64,000 nt of DNA from positions 22,993-86,992 of the forward strand of contig CAZUHB010000024.1 of the NCBI GenBank assembly GCA_964620445.1. The letters are read 5' to 3'. Each line of letters starts with the position of its first letter. Within the stretch, counting starts at the first letter, position 1. The stretch comes from CAZUHB01 sp964620445. Its GTDB lineage: Bacteria; Planctomycetota; B15-G4; CAYZWU01. Of this stretch, positions 9,242 through 16,950 are shown piece after piece. The position numbers and the translations under genes are program-made. The notes beneath the pieces are model-generated. The model was not told the DNA's origin and ran no database searches. It worked only from the letters and a program-made list of their open reading frames with translations.

Positions 9242-9805
9242 TTACTCACTCCGATCCGAAGGTTCGGCCCGGTCCGCCCCTGCAGAGTCATCGGCCGCTT
9301 CAGGCGCGCTGCCCGCTCGCCGGCGGTAGTCGTCCAGAATTTCGTCCGCCTTCTGCGGCGTGACGCGAAAGTGGTACTCGCCGTCCACCTCGAGCACCGG
9401 CGATTCGGTGCAGGCGCCGAGACACTCCACCTCGCCCAGCGTGAAGATCCCGTCGGCGCTCGTTTCGCCGGCGGCGATACCGAGTTTGCTCTCGATGTGG
9501 CTGCGCAGTTCGTTGCTTCCAGTGAGGTGGCAGGTCAGGTTCTTGCACACGTTGATGTGGAAACGCCCCTCGGGCCTGCGGCGGAACATGGTGTAAAAAG
9601 TCAGGGTCCCGAAGATCTCGGCCGCGGGAACGTCGAGGAGGTCGCCGAGGCGGACCAGGGATTCGTCGGAAAGATGACCGTACGCATCCTGGACATGGTG
9701 GAGAGCCGGAATCACGACGGCGTGGGGATCGGGGTAGTGATCCCTGAGCGCGACGATCGCGGCTTCCAGCTCCTCGGGAAATACAAAGGGGTCTGTTTCG
9801 CTCAT
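9242..9805 (-). CDS. nuoE: NADH-quinone oxidoreductase subunit E, [2Fe-2S] protein
   Basis: Thioredoxin-fold subunit holding cluster N1a, 187 residues. The four ligands are C87, C92 (VCKNLTC) and C128, C132 (ECLGAC), at the spacing known for this family. A helical N-terminal domain precedes the fold, and the C-terminus adds a loose Ala/Asp/Glu-rich tail of about 25 residues that shorter homologues lack. The gene begins four bases after nuoD and ends just before nuoF, the usual nuoD-E-F order. Confidence 0.96.
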   Translation of the reverse strand: MSETDPFVFPEELEAAIVALRDHYPDPHAVVIPALHHVQDAYGHLSDESLVRLGDLLDVPAAEIFGTLTFYTMFRRRPEGRFHINVCKNLTCHLTGSNELRSHIESKLGIAAGETSADGIFTLGEVECLGACTESPVLEVDGEYHFRVTPQKADEILDDYRRRAGSAPEAADDSAGADRAEPSDRSE

Positions 9806-9809
9806 TGTT

Positions 9810-11042
9810 TTATCTGTCCACCTCTCCCATCACGAAATCGAGTGAACCGATGATGGCTGTCATGTCCGCCAGCAATCGTCCCTTGGCCATTCTGGGAAGG
9901 GCCTGCAGGTTGGTGAACGAGGGCGAGCGGATGCGCATCCTGTAAGCGCTCGGACCGCCCCGGGAATCGATGAAGAAACCGAGCTCGCCCTTGGGCACCT
10001 CGGTGGCGCGATAAACCTGTCCCGTGGGGAGTCTCAGGTCGGTGACGATCTTGAACTGGTGGATCAGCTCCTCCATCGACTCGTAGACGCGGTTCTTCGG
10101 GGGGAGGATGTGCTTGCGCGCCTCGTCGGTGAACACGGGCCCGTCGGGCATGGCGTCGAGCGCCTGCCGGATGATGCTGACGCTCTGGCGCATCTCCTCC
10201 ATGCGGACGAGGTACCGGTCGTAGGCGTCGCCGCCCTCGCCCACGGGAATATCGAAATCGATCTTGTCGTAGCACAGGTAGGGATCGGACTTGCGCAGGT
10301 CGAACTCGACGCCCGAACCGCGCAGGTTGGGGCCGGTCAAGCCGAGGTTGATGGCGTCTTCCTTGGAGATCACGGCCACGTCGCGCGTGCGTTGCCACCA
10401 GATCCTGTTGCGCGTGAGAAGCGTCTCGCAAATGTCGAGCGTCCCCGGAAAGTCATCGGTGAACTTGCGGATACGGTCCGCCACGCCGGGCCTGATATCG
10501 CCTGCCATTCCTCCGAAACGGACGAACATGTTGTTCATGCGCAGACCGGTGATCTGGTCGAAGATGTCGTAGATATCTTCCCGTTCCTTGAAGGTGTAGA
10601 AGTAGATCGTGATCGCGCCGAGGTCGATCGCCGATGTACCGAGCCAGATCAGGTGGGAGGCGATCCGCGTCAGCTCGGCGATGATGACGCGGAAATACTG
10701 GCACCGTTCTGTGCACTCGATCCCGAGCAGATCCTCTACTGCCAGGGCGTAGCCGATATTGTTGGCCATGGACGAGCAGTAATCGAGCCTGTCGGTGAAG
10801 GTGATGTACTGATTGTAGTTCAGTTTCTCGCCGTGCTTTTCCTTGCCGCGGTGCAGAAACCCGACCACCGGCTCGGCGTTCACGATCTTCTCGCCCTCGA
10901 GGGTGAGAATGACCTGGAGGACACCGTGCGTGGCCGGGTGCTGCGGGCCCATGTAGAGCGTTGTCTGCTCGACGCCGAATTCGCCCGGTTCCGCGGTCGT
11001 TTCGGGGACCTCTGGACCGGTCACTCTATCCAAATCGGTCAT
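9810..11042 (-). CDS. nuoD: NADH-quinone oxidoreductase subunit D (49-kDa type)
   Basis: Hydrogenase-derived subunit lining the quinone site, 410 residues and separate from NuoC (not fused as in E. coli). The early GPQHPATHGVLQVILTLEGE segment holds the His that lies near the quinone headgroup. The C-terminal region with SFTNLQALPRMAKGRLLAD and the final FVMGEVDR are the conserved end of the family. Its ATG at 11042 overlaps the nuoC stop by four bases. Confidence 0.97.
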   Translation of the reverse strand: MTDLDRVTGPEVPETTAEPGEFGVEQTTLYMGPQHPATHGVLQVILTLEGEKIVNAEPVVGFLHRGKEKHGEKLNYNQYITFTDRLDYCSSMANNIGYALAVEDLLGIECTERCQYFRVIIAELTRIASHLIWLGTSAIDLGAITIYFYTFKEREDIYDIFDQITGLRMNNMFVRFGGMAGDIRPGVADRIRKFTDDFPGTLDICETLLTRNRIWWQRTRDVAVISKEDAINLGLTGPNLRGSGVEFDLRKSDPYLCYDKIDFDIPVGEGGDAYDRYLVRMEEMRQSVSIIRQALDAMPDGPVFTDEARKHILPPKNRVYESMEELIHQFKIVTDLRLPTGQVYRATEVPKGELGFFIDSRGGPSAYRMRIRSPSFTNLQALPRMAKGRLLADMTAIIGSLDFVMGEVDR

Positions 11043-11596
11043 GAGCCGCCTTGCCCCTTTTGTTCTGGCTTCTGGTGCATCGATCCGATGCTCTTTTCAG
11101 GAAAACGCTTCTTGAAGAGCCGATCGGGCTCGATCCCCTCGAGGGGGAAGTCCTTCCGCAAGGGATGGTGCCCGTACTCGAGAGGCATCAGTATTCTTTT
11201 CAGGTCGGGGTGTCCGGTGAACTGGATCCCCATCATGTCGTAAGCCTCGCGCTCGTGCCAGTCGGCCGTCGAATAAAGGGCCACAACCGACGGGATCGCA
11301 TGATCATCCCCCTTGGCGAAGGATCTGATCCGAACCATCCCGCCCGTGGCCATGGAGCGGAGGTGATAGATCACGTCGAAACGGGGCGAGGCAGGGTATT
11401 CGTCGATGCCGAAGAGATCGGTGAGCATGTCGAAACGGAGGCCGGGACCCATCTTGAGCGCCTCGAGGAGATCGATCAGAGAGTCGGCGTCGACGCGCGC
11501 CGCCGGGATCCCGTCCGGTTGCGTCGGAAGTAGCGCGCCGCCGGCTTCGGCGACCCGTTCTTCGAATCCTTCAGGTAACTGGGTTTCGTCTGTCAT
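11039..11596 (-). CDS. nuoC: NADH-quinone oxidoreductase subunit C (30-kDa type)
   Basis: Peripheral-arm scaffold subunit, 185 residues. The family signature is seen in the segment WHEREAYDMMGIQFTGHPDL followed by RILMPLEYGHHPLRKDFP, the usual 30-kDa subunit motif. The N-terminus is a short acidic stretch. It lies 18 bases after nuoB and overlaps nuoD at ATGA, so C and D are separate but probably coupled genes. The ATG at 11596 is the only convincing start. Confidence 0.96.
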   Translation of the reverse strand: MTDETQLPEGFEERVAEAGGALLPTQPDGIPAARVDADSLIDLLEALKMGPGLRFDMLTDLFGIDEYPASPRFDVIYHLRSMATGGMVRIRSFAKGDDHAIPSVVALYSTADWHEREAYDMMGIQFTGHPDLKRILMPLEYGHHPLRKDFPLEGIEPDRLFKKRFPEKSIGSMHQKPEQKGQGGS

Positions 11597-11614
11597 GGCA
11601 CCTGCTCGATGAGA

Positions 11615-12085
11615 TCATGGTTTCAGCTTTTCGGTCATCATCTTGTCCTGCAGCTTGAGGAGCGCGTCGAGGAGAGCGTCGGGCCGCGGAGGGCAGGCCG
11701 GAACGTAAAAGTCGACGGGGATGATGTTGTCCACGCCCTGGACCACGGCGTAATTTCTATAGAGGCCGCCTGACGAGGCGCAGACGCCCATGGAGATGAC
11801 CCACTTGGGATCGGGAATCTGTTCGTAGACCTGGCGGACGATGGGGGCCATCTTCCAGGTGACCGTGCCTGCCACGATCATCACGTCGCTCTGGCGCGGG
11901 GAGAAGCGGAAGACTTCGGCCCCGAACCGGGCCACGTCGAATCGCGGTCCGGCCATGGCCATCATCTCGATCGCGCAGCAGGAGAGCCCCATCGGCATGG
12001 GCCAGATCGAATTCTTGCGCGCCCAGTTCACGAGCCAGCCGAGCGGAGCGGTGATGAATTCGGGAAAATTTCTTTCTAATCCCAT
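11615..12085 (-). CDS. nuoB: NADH-quinone oxidoreductase subunit B, cluster N2 protein
   Basis: Carries the terminal [4Fe-4S] cluster N2 that reduces quinone. The ligands are the tandem C36-C37 (GLSCCAIEMM), C102 (MGVCASSGG) and C131 (VPACPPRP). The ATG at 12085 gives 156 residues beginning MGLERN, the normal size. The open frame continues upstream, but that stretch lies inside nuoA and looks non-native (rich in Arg, Ser and Gly), so the longer form is rejected. It overlaps the 3' end of nuoA by ten bases. Confidence 0.96.
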   Translation of the reverse strand: MGLERNFPEFITAPLGWLVNWARKNSIWPMPMGLSCCAIEMMAMAGPRFDVARFGAEVFRFSPRQSDVMIVAGTVTWKMAPIVRQVYEQIPDPKWVISMGVCASSGGLYRNYAVVQGVDNIIPVDFYVPACPPRPDALLDALLKLQDKMMTEKLKP

Positions 12086-12450
12086 TCGAGCGCTCCCTTT
12101 CTCCAGGCGTAGACCAGACCCAGGCCGAGGATCACGATGAAGAGGACCATAACCACGAGACCGGCCGTTCCCAGCTCCCTGAGCGAGATGGCCCAGGGGA
12201 AGAGAAAGACGACTTCGATATCGAAAAGCAGGAAGATGACGGCGGTGACATAAAAACCGAGCGAGAACCGCCGACGGGCCGAGTGCTTGGGAAGCATACC
12301 GCACTCGTAGGGAAGCATCTTATCGCGGTGGTCGTGCCCCTTCCCGAGGAGACGGGAACTCACGAGTATGAACGTCGCGAATCCGAGCACCACGGCTAGG
12401 AGAATGAAAACGGGCGCATAATCCGCCAATAGGTTGTTGTTCTCAACCAT
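12076..12450 (-). CDS. nuoA: NADH-quinone oxidoreductase subunit A
   Basis: First gene of the complex I operon: a three-helix membrane subunit of 124 residues. The conserved loop reads LPYECGMLP and is followed by RFSLGFYVTAVIFLLFDIEV with its membrane Asp/Glu pair, as in NuoA/ND3. The ATG at 12450 is preferred over a TTG at 12459 because the TTG lies almost against the only AGGA. About 150 bases of leader separate it from the predicted transcription start near 12601. Confidence 0.95.
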   Translation of the reverse strand: MVENNNLLADYAPVFILLAVVLGFATFILVSSRLLGKGHDHRDKMLPYECGMLPKHSARRRFSLGFYVTAVIFLLFDIEVVFLFPWAISLRELGTAGLVVMVLFIVILGLGLVYAWRKGALEWD

Positions 12451-12553
12451 CCTGCTCAATCCTGGGAAGAGTGAAACCCGGTGAGGGGATTCACGGAAAA
12501 GGACTCAACGAAGCTGACCGGAGAGAGGATGCCAAATATCAGGATGACATAAA

Positions 12554-12594
12554 GCTCTGTTCGATCGAGACCGGAGCTCTGGTTTCGATCGAGA
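12554..12594. repeat. Imperfect direct repeat in the nuo leader
   Basis: GCTCTGTTCGATCGAGA at 12554-12570 is repeated as GCTCTGGTTTCGATCGAGA at 12576-12594, starting 22 bases apart (about two helical turns). It lies just downstream of the predicted nuo transcription start. The spacing would suit a dimeric regulator, but no known operator is recognised. Confidence 0.5.
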
Positions 12595-12607
12595 TGGAAA
12601 AGATAAG

Positions 12608-12636
12608 CTTATAACGCTCCGCCCCCCTGAAGTCAA
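12608..12636 (-). promoter_or_regulatory. Predicted sigma-70-type promoter of the nuo operon
   Basis: On the minus strand TTGACT (12636-12631) and TATAAG (12613-12608) are separated by exactly 17 bases, each one base from consensus. Initiation would fall near 12601, leaving a leader of about 150 bases before nuoA. No other promoter-like pair as good was seen in this interval. Confidence 0.6.
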
Positions 12637-12808
12637 TGATCTCTTCCGCATTCTGTCCGGTCGAGCACACGCACCGAAACGCATCGATCTGGATCCGCCT
12701 CCAAATGCTGCCGATTTAGTTCTACCGCTCCCGGACCGAGACGCGTAAAAGTGCGCAAAGGCTGTATCCACATCGCTGTACTTTTCGGATGTGTTCCTGG
12801 AGGAGATC

Positions 12809-15800
12809 ATGGGAAACCGCGACAAGCTGTTCGTGTACGGCGCCATCGTCATAGGCATCGGGCTGGCTGTAGTGCTCGCTCTGATACTCGATTTGAACGG
12901 CGACGGACAGGACGAGATCGATCCGCCCGGCGCAGAATCGGCTCGGGAGGAGAATCTCGATCAGGGGGAGACGATCCTTGGAGAAAGCGATCCCGCCGCG
13001 GCAGGGGGCGGTCCGGAGGAGCGCATCGCGCTCGATGGCACCGACGCGCCCCGAGCGGAAGAGGACCGGGAAAAACCGGACCTTCTGCCGGAGGGCAAGG
13101 GGCGTGTCACCGGCGTGGTGCTCGCTGACGAGACGGGCCGGCTGAGCGGCGCAACGGTCCAGTTCATGGCCGGCGGCGACGCGCGGCTGGACCTTCCCTT
13201 TTTTCTGGATATACCGGGCGGAGGGCCCCCCGCGAAGAAGGGCCCCGAGGTGAGAACCGGTTCGGACGGCTCGTTCGTCATCGACGGCGTTCCGGCCGTG
13301 GAGAACGCCTTCCTCGTCATCTCTCACGAGCACTTCGTCACCAAGAAGGTCACCCTCGGCAAGTACCGCGGCAATGAGAAGGATGTGGGCAATCTGGTCC
13401 TCGAACACGCGGGGAGCATCAGTGGTTTCGTCACGCTCTCTCCCGGGGGGAGTCCGGTCGAAGGCGCCGTGGTTTCGGCGGTCAAGACATCGTCGACCAT
13501 GGAGGAGTCGGGCGGAATGTTGGTCTTCGGCGGTGTGCTCGGCGGGAGGAGCGACATCGCGACCGAAACCGGTCCGGACGGAAGCTATCTGCTCCGTGGC
13601 GTTCCGGCGGGCGGCGTGGCGGTTCACGTCCGGCACGAGGATCATCCTTCGCCATCGCCGAGGAAGATCGATGTGGCCAAGGCCGCGAACACGGGCGACG
13701 TCGATTTCGAGCTCGATCAAGGTCTGACCGTATCCGGTTTCGTGACCGACACCGGGGGGAAACCGATCGCAGGCGCCAACGTGTCGGTGAGCGGTTCGGG
13801 CACGATGATGATGAAAATCGATGGAATGTCGAGCTCGAGTTCGATCACCCGGAGCACGCGAACAGGCCCGGACGGCGCCTACACGATCAAGGGCCTCAAA
13901 GAGGGGGAAGTCAGCCTGAAAGCATCGGGCAGCGTTTACTATCCGAGATCGCGTACCGGGGTGAAGGCCGGCTCCAGGGATGTCAACTTCGCCCTCGAGA
14001 AGGGCGGTTCGGTCCACGGGTACGTTGAAGATTCTCTGACCGGCAAGAGGATCGAGGATTTTCAGCTGCGTGTCGAGCGGGGGCAGTTCGGCCGCCGTTT
14101 CACCGGCAGGATCTTCAAGGGCGCGGAGGCCGCCAGGCAGATCGCTCCGGACGCGGACGCCGGGGGAGCCTACCTGGTCGAGGGGGTCGGAGATGATCCG
14201 TTGCGGCTCACCGTCACGGCGGACGGCTTCGCCGACGCGATCTCCCATGGGCTCGCGGCCGCACCGGGAGAACGCGTGGAAAAGACTTTTCAGCTCGTGC
14301 CCGAGGCCAGGATTTCGGGCAGGCTCGTCTCTCCCGATGGGGAGCCGGTGGAGGGCGCGACAATTTCGCTGCGCGCCAAGCCGGATGAACCGGACGTACA
14401 GACCGGCGGAACGAGAATACGGAAGGAAATCAGGATCGGCGGTGGAGATCAGCCCGGGCTGATCGATTCGGGAGGCGCGATCAAGAGCGTGAAGTCCTCG
14501 GCCGATGGCACGTACCGGATCGGGGGGGTGTCCGAGGGAGAATACCTGGTCGAGGCGAGGCATCTCGACTATCTCTCACCCGAACCCCGGGAGATTCTTC
14601 TGGCCGTTGGAGAGCACAAGCCGGATGTGGACATGATCTTGCTCGCCGGTGGCTCGATCGAAGGGATGGTGTACGACAAGGATGGCAGACCCTTTTCGGG
14701 AGCACAGGTTCAGGCGCGTTGCGCGGGCAAGTGGCAGAGGCAAAATGCACGCGCCGACATCGACGGCCGTTATGTCATGCGGGGGCTGTTGCCGGGAAGA
14801 TACTTCGTGAGCCTGGCCAAGGAGACCGAAGGGAACATGATGTTCCAGATCATGATCTCGGGCCAGGAGGAAGCAACGGACGACGAGCAGGTCGTGATCG
14901 TCGAGGAGGGCGAGGCTGTCACCTGCGATATCCATGACATGGCAGGGTCGGTGATTTCCGGTTACGTGACCGAGGCCGGAAATCCGGTGGAGGGGATGAA
15001 GGTCGAGCTCTTCCCGGCCGAGGGATTCGCATTCATGCCCACCAAATCGGTGAGCACCGATCAGAAAGGCGCCTACGCGATGGAAAATGTAAAGCCCGGC
15101 GCCTACAAGGTACGCCTCGGCGTGGGAGGGATTCCCGATCCGATCGAGACGGATGTCAAGGTCTATGCCGGGAGCCGGACCGACCGCGATTTCGATCTGC
15201 CCACGGGCCGGGTGAGCGGGCGCGTGACTGACAGCGCCACGGGAGATCCGGTCAAGGGCGTGGCGATCACCCTCGAACATCTGGTCGAGAAGAAACCGAC
15301 GGTGACAAGAAGGATGGTCAACGTGGCCGCGATCGCCGTGGACAACGGCGACGGCGAGACCGAGGGAGTGACCACCATCACCATGGGCGGCGCGGCAGGC
15401 CGGGTGACCACCGACAAGGACGGCAATTTCACCGTGCGCTATCTTGCCGAGGGCGAATACAGACTCGTTGCCAAGGGCGGAAAGTACATCGAGCGGCGGT
15501 TCGAACCGGTCCAGGTGCGCGAGGGGCGGGAAACCTCCAACATCGACATCGTCATCGCGCGGGGCGCGACGATCAAGGGGAAGGCGATCGACGCCAAGAC
15601 CCAGAAACCGGTCGCCTACCTTCCGGTCAGCCTGACGCGGATCGTCGACGATCCCGGGAAAGAAGGCGAATCGAGTACGATGATTGTCACCCAGGGGGAT
15701 GGCTCGTTCACTTTCTCGGGGCTCGAGTGTGGACGCTACCGCGTGGCTTCGACGGGAGGCTCGGGAACGGGAGAGGCCGAGGTCGAACTCGACGATGGGG

Positions 15801-15844
15801 ATATCGTCGATGATGTCGTTCTGCGGGTGACGACCTCGGGGTAG
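12809..15844 (+). CDS. Membrane-anchored protein with about nine carboxypeptidase-regulatory-like repeats
   Basis: A 1011-residue protein with an N-terminal membrane anchor (residues about 8-30, VYGAIVIGIGLAVVLALIL), an acidic linker, then repeated beta-sandwich units of the CarboxypepD_reg-like/Cna-B-like kind. About nine repeat starts can be seen, spaced roughly 100 residues apart, each opening with a pattern such as GxVxGxVxDxxGxPVxGAxV and closing with DGxYxxxGLxxGxYxV. No enzyme motif was found. The anchor's orientation predicts repeats outside the cytoplasm; a role in surface structure or adhesion is inference. The ATG at 12809 has a strong GGAGGAG. A smaller relative of the same plan is at 56391-58364. 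Confidence 0.8.
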   Translation: MGNRDKLFVYGAIVIGIGLAVVLALILDLNGDGQDEIDPPGAESAREENLDQGETILGESDPAAAGGGPEERIALDGTDAPRAEEDREKPDLLPEGKGRVTGVVLADETGRLSGATVQFMAGGDARLDLPFFLDIPGGGPPAKKGPEVRTGSDGSFVIDGVPAVENAFLVISHEHFVTKKVTLGKYRGNEKDVGNLVLEHAGSISGFVTLSPGGSPVEGAVVSAVKTSSTMEESGGMLVFGGVLGGRSDIATETGPDGSYLLRGVPAGGVAVHVRHEDHPSPSPRKIDVAKAANTGDVDFELDQGLTVSGFVTDTGGKPIAGANVSVSGSGTMMMKIDGMSSSSSITRSTRTGPDGAYTIKGLKEGEVSLKASGSVYYPRSRTGVKAGSRDVNFALEKGGSVHGYVEDSLTGKRIEDFQLRVERGQFGRRFTGRIFKGAEAARQIAPDADAGGAYLVEGVGDDPLRLTVTADGFADAISHGLAAAPGERVEKTFQLVPEARISGRLVSPDGEPVEGATISLRAKPDEPDVQTGGTRIRKEIRIGGGDQPGLIDSGGAIKSVKSSADGTYRIGGVSEGEYLVEARHLDYLSPEPREILLAVGEHKPDVDMILLAGGSIEGMVYDKDGRPFSGAQVQARCAGKWQRQNARADIDGRYVMRGLLPGRYFVSLAKETEGNMMFQIMISGQEEATDDEQVVIVEEGEAVTCDIHDMAGSVISGYVTEAGNPVEGMKVELFPAEGFAFMPTKSVSTDQKGAYAMENVKPGAYKVRLGVGGIPDPIETDVKVYAGSRTDRDFDLPTGRVSGRVTDSATGDPVKGVAITLEHLVEKKPTVTRRMVNVAAIAVDNGDGETEGVTTITMGGAAGRVTTDKDGNFTVRYLAEGEYRLVAKGGKYIERRFEPVQVREGRETSNIDIVIARGATIKGKAIDAKTQKPVAYLPVSLTRIVDDPGKEGESSTMIVTQGDGSFTFSGLECGRYRVASTGGSGTGEAEVELDDGDIVDDVVLRVTTSG

Positions 15845-15869
15845 GGGCCCGAAGATCCGCGGGGAGCGC

Positions 15870-16205
15870 TCAAGAGGCTTTCTTGGCTTTGGAGCCCGTT
15901 GATTTGTCGGCGGACTTCTTTGTCGTCTTCGATGTTTTCGACGTCTTCGACGTTTTCGACGTACCTGCCGAGCTCGAAGGGGCGGCATTGGCTTCCTGCC
16001 TCTGGCCGGCCTTGTAAGAATTGCTGCGATAGTCGGTTTCGTAGAAGCCGGAACCCTTGAAGATGATTCCAGAGCCGGACCCGATTTTCCGCCTCAGGGC
16101 GAAAGCCTTGCATTCGGGGCATTTGCGCAGAGAGCCGGCGGTGATCGACTGAAACCGGTCGAATTCGAAGCCGCATGTTTCGCAGATGTACTCGTAAGTG
16201 GGCAT
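15870..16205 (-). CDS. FmdB-family zinc-ribbon protein
   Basis: A small (111-residue) protein of the FmdB/CxxC_CxxC putative regulatory family. The N-terminus MPTYEYICETCG with C8-x2-C11 and C29-x2-C32 forms the zinc ribbon, followed by the common FKGSGFYETDYR segment. The C-terminal 35 residues are low complexity, with repeated Thr-Ser-Lys units encoded by near-identical nine-base repeats at 15930-15962. GAGGAG lies before the ATG at 16205; an upstream extension lacks family similarity. It follows grpE on the same strand with a 47-base gap. The family's biochemical role is not established. Confidence 0.85.
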   Translation of the reverse strand: MPTYEYICETCGFEFDRFQSITAGSLRKCPECKAFALRRKIGSGSGIIFKGSGFYETDYRSNSYKAGQRQEANAAPSSSAGTSKTSKTSKTSKTTKKSADKSTGSKAKKAS

Positions 16206-16252
16206 GATGCACTCCTCGGTCAGATCGCGTCCCGCCACTCGAGGGCGAGCGC

Positions 16253-16933
16253 TCAGTCTTTTTCCCCCTCTGTTTCCTCGTCCGCAGCCGCCTCGTCTGC
16301 GTCTTGCTCCTTGGGTATACGCGAAACGCGGACCCTTGACGGCCGCAAGAGCCGTTCGTGAAGCATGTACCCCTTGACCAATTCGTCGATGACCGTCCTG
16401 TCCGGCAGGTCGGGATTTTCCTCCTCCATGACCGCGTCGTGACAGTTGGGATCGAAGGGCTCGTTCTTGGCCTCGATCGACACGATGCCGTGGCTGGTCA
16501 GAGCGCCCATCAACTGGTCGTAGATCATCTTGAAGCCTTTGGTGAACTCCTCCATCCCCTGCTGATTCTCGGACTGGTCGTCGGCCGAGGTGATCAGCGC
16601 CCTCTCGAGGCTGTCCAGCACCTGGAGGAGATCGAGAGCCAGAGGTTTGATGGCGTACCTGCGCGTCTCGTCCATCTCCTTCTGGATGCGTTTCTGATAG
16701 TTGGCGAATTCGGCCGTCTTGCGCTGCAGACGGTCGGTCAACTCCTTGACTTGCTCTTCGAGCGGCTCGAGCTCTTCCGTTTCGGCAGGCGCCTCGGGGG
16801 CTGCTTCTCCGTCCGGTGCTTCGGCCGACGGCTCCTTCTGCGCGTCGGTCTTCTCGTTCAGAGGTTCGGTCTCTTCCCGGCGCGAGTTCTTGTTCTTCTT
16901 GCCCTTTCGGCTGTTCTTGCCTTTTCGAGTCAT
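16253..16933 (-). CDS. grpE: Nucleotide exchange factor GrpE
   Basis: Co-chaperone that exchanges ADP for ATP on DnaK. The 226-residue protein has a basic start (RKGKNSRKGKKNKNSRRE), an acidic Ala/Glu-rich segment, a long helix from about residue 70 (EEQVKELTDRLQRKTAEFAN, then YQKR) and the C-terminal beta region (PFDPNCHDAVMEEE). These match GrpE, though the N-terminal extension is longer than in E. coli. The ATG at 16933 is preferred to a TTG at 16954 that lies over the dnaJ stop. It comes after dnaJ, and no dnaK is in the window. Confidence 0.93.
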   Translation of the reverse strand: MTRKGKNSRKGKKNKNSRREETEPLNEKTDAQKEPSAEAPDGEAAPEAPAETEELEPLEEQVKELTDRLQRKTAEFANYQKRIQKEMDETRRYAIKPLALDLLQVLDSLERALITSADDQSENQQGMEEFTKGFKMIYDQLMGALTSHGIVSIEAKNEPFDPNCHDAVMEEENPDLPDRTVIDELVKGYMLHERLLRPSRVRVSRIPKEQDADEAAADEETEGEKD

Positions 16934-16950
16934 CCCTTCGTCTCCGTTCC

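Larger units (their letters stand above)
12451..12808. other. Divergent intergenic region nuoA / repeat protein
   Basis: A 358-base non-coding interval between two divergent genes. It holds the nuo promoter (12608-12636) and the direct repeat (12554-12594). No convincing promoter pair was found for the rightward gene, but GGAGGAG at 12799-12805 is its ribosome-binding site. No RNA gene was recognised. Confidence 0.7.

Noticed and set aside
12722..14563. Long open frame of 613 codons on the minus strand opposite the repeat protein
   Set aside because: It mirrors a clear domain-bearing plus-strand gene, has no family motif or ribosome-binding site, and is a by-product of high GC.
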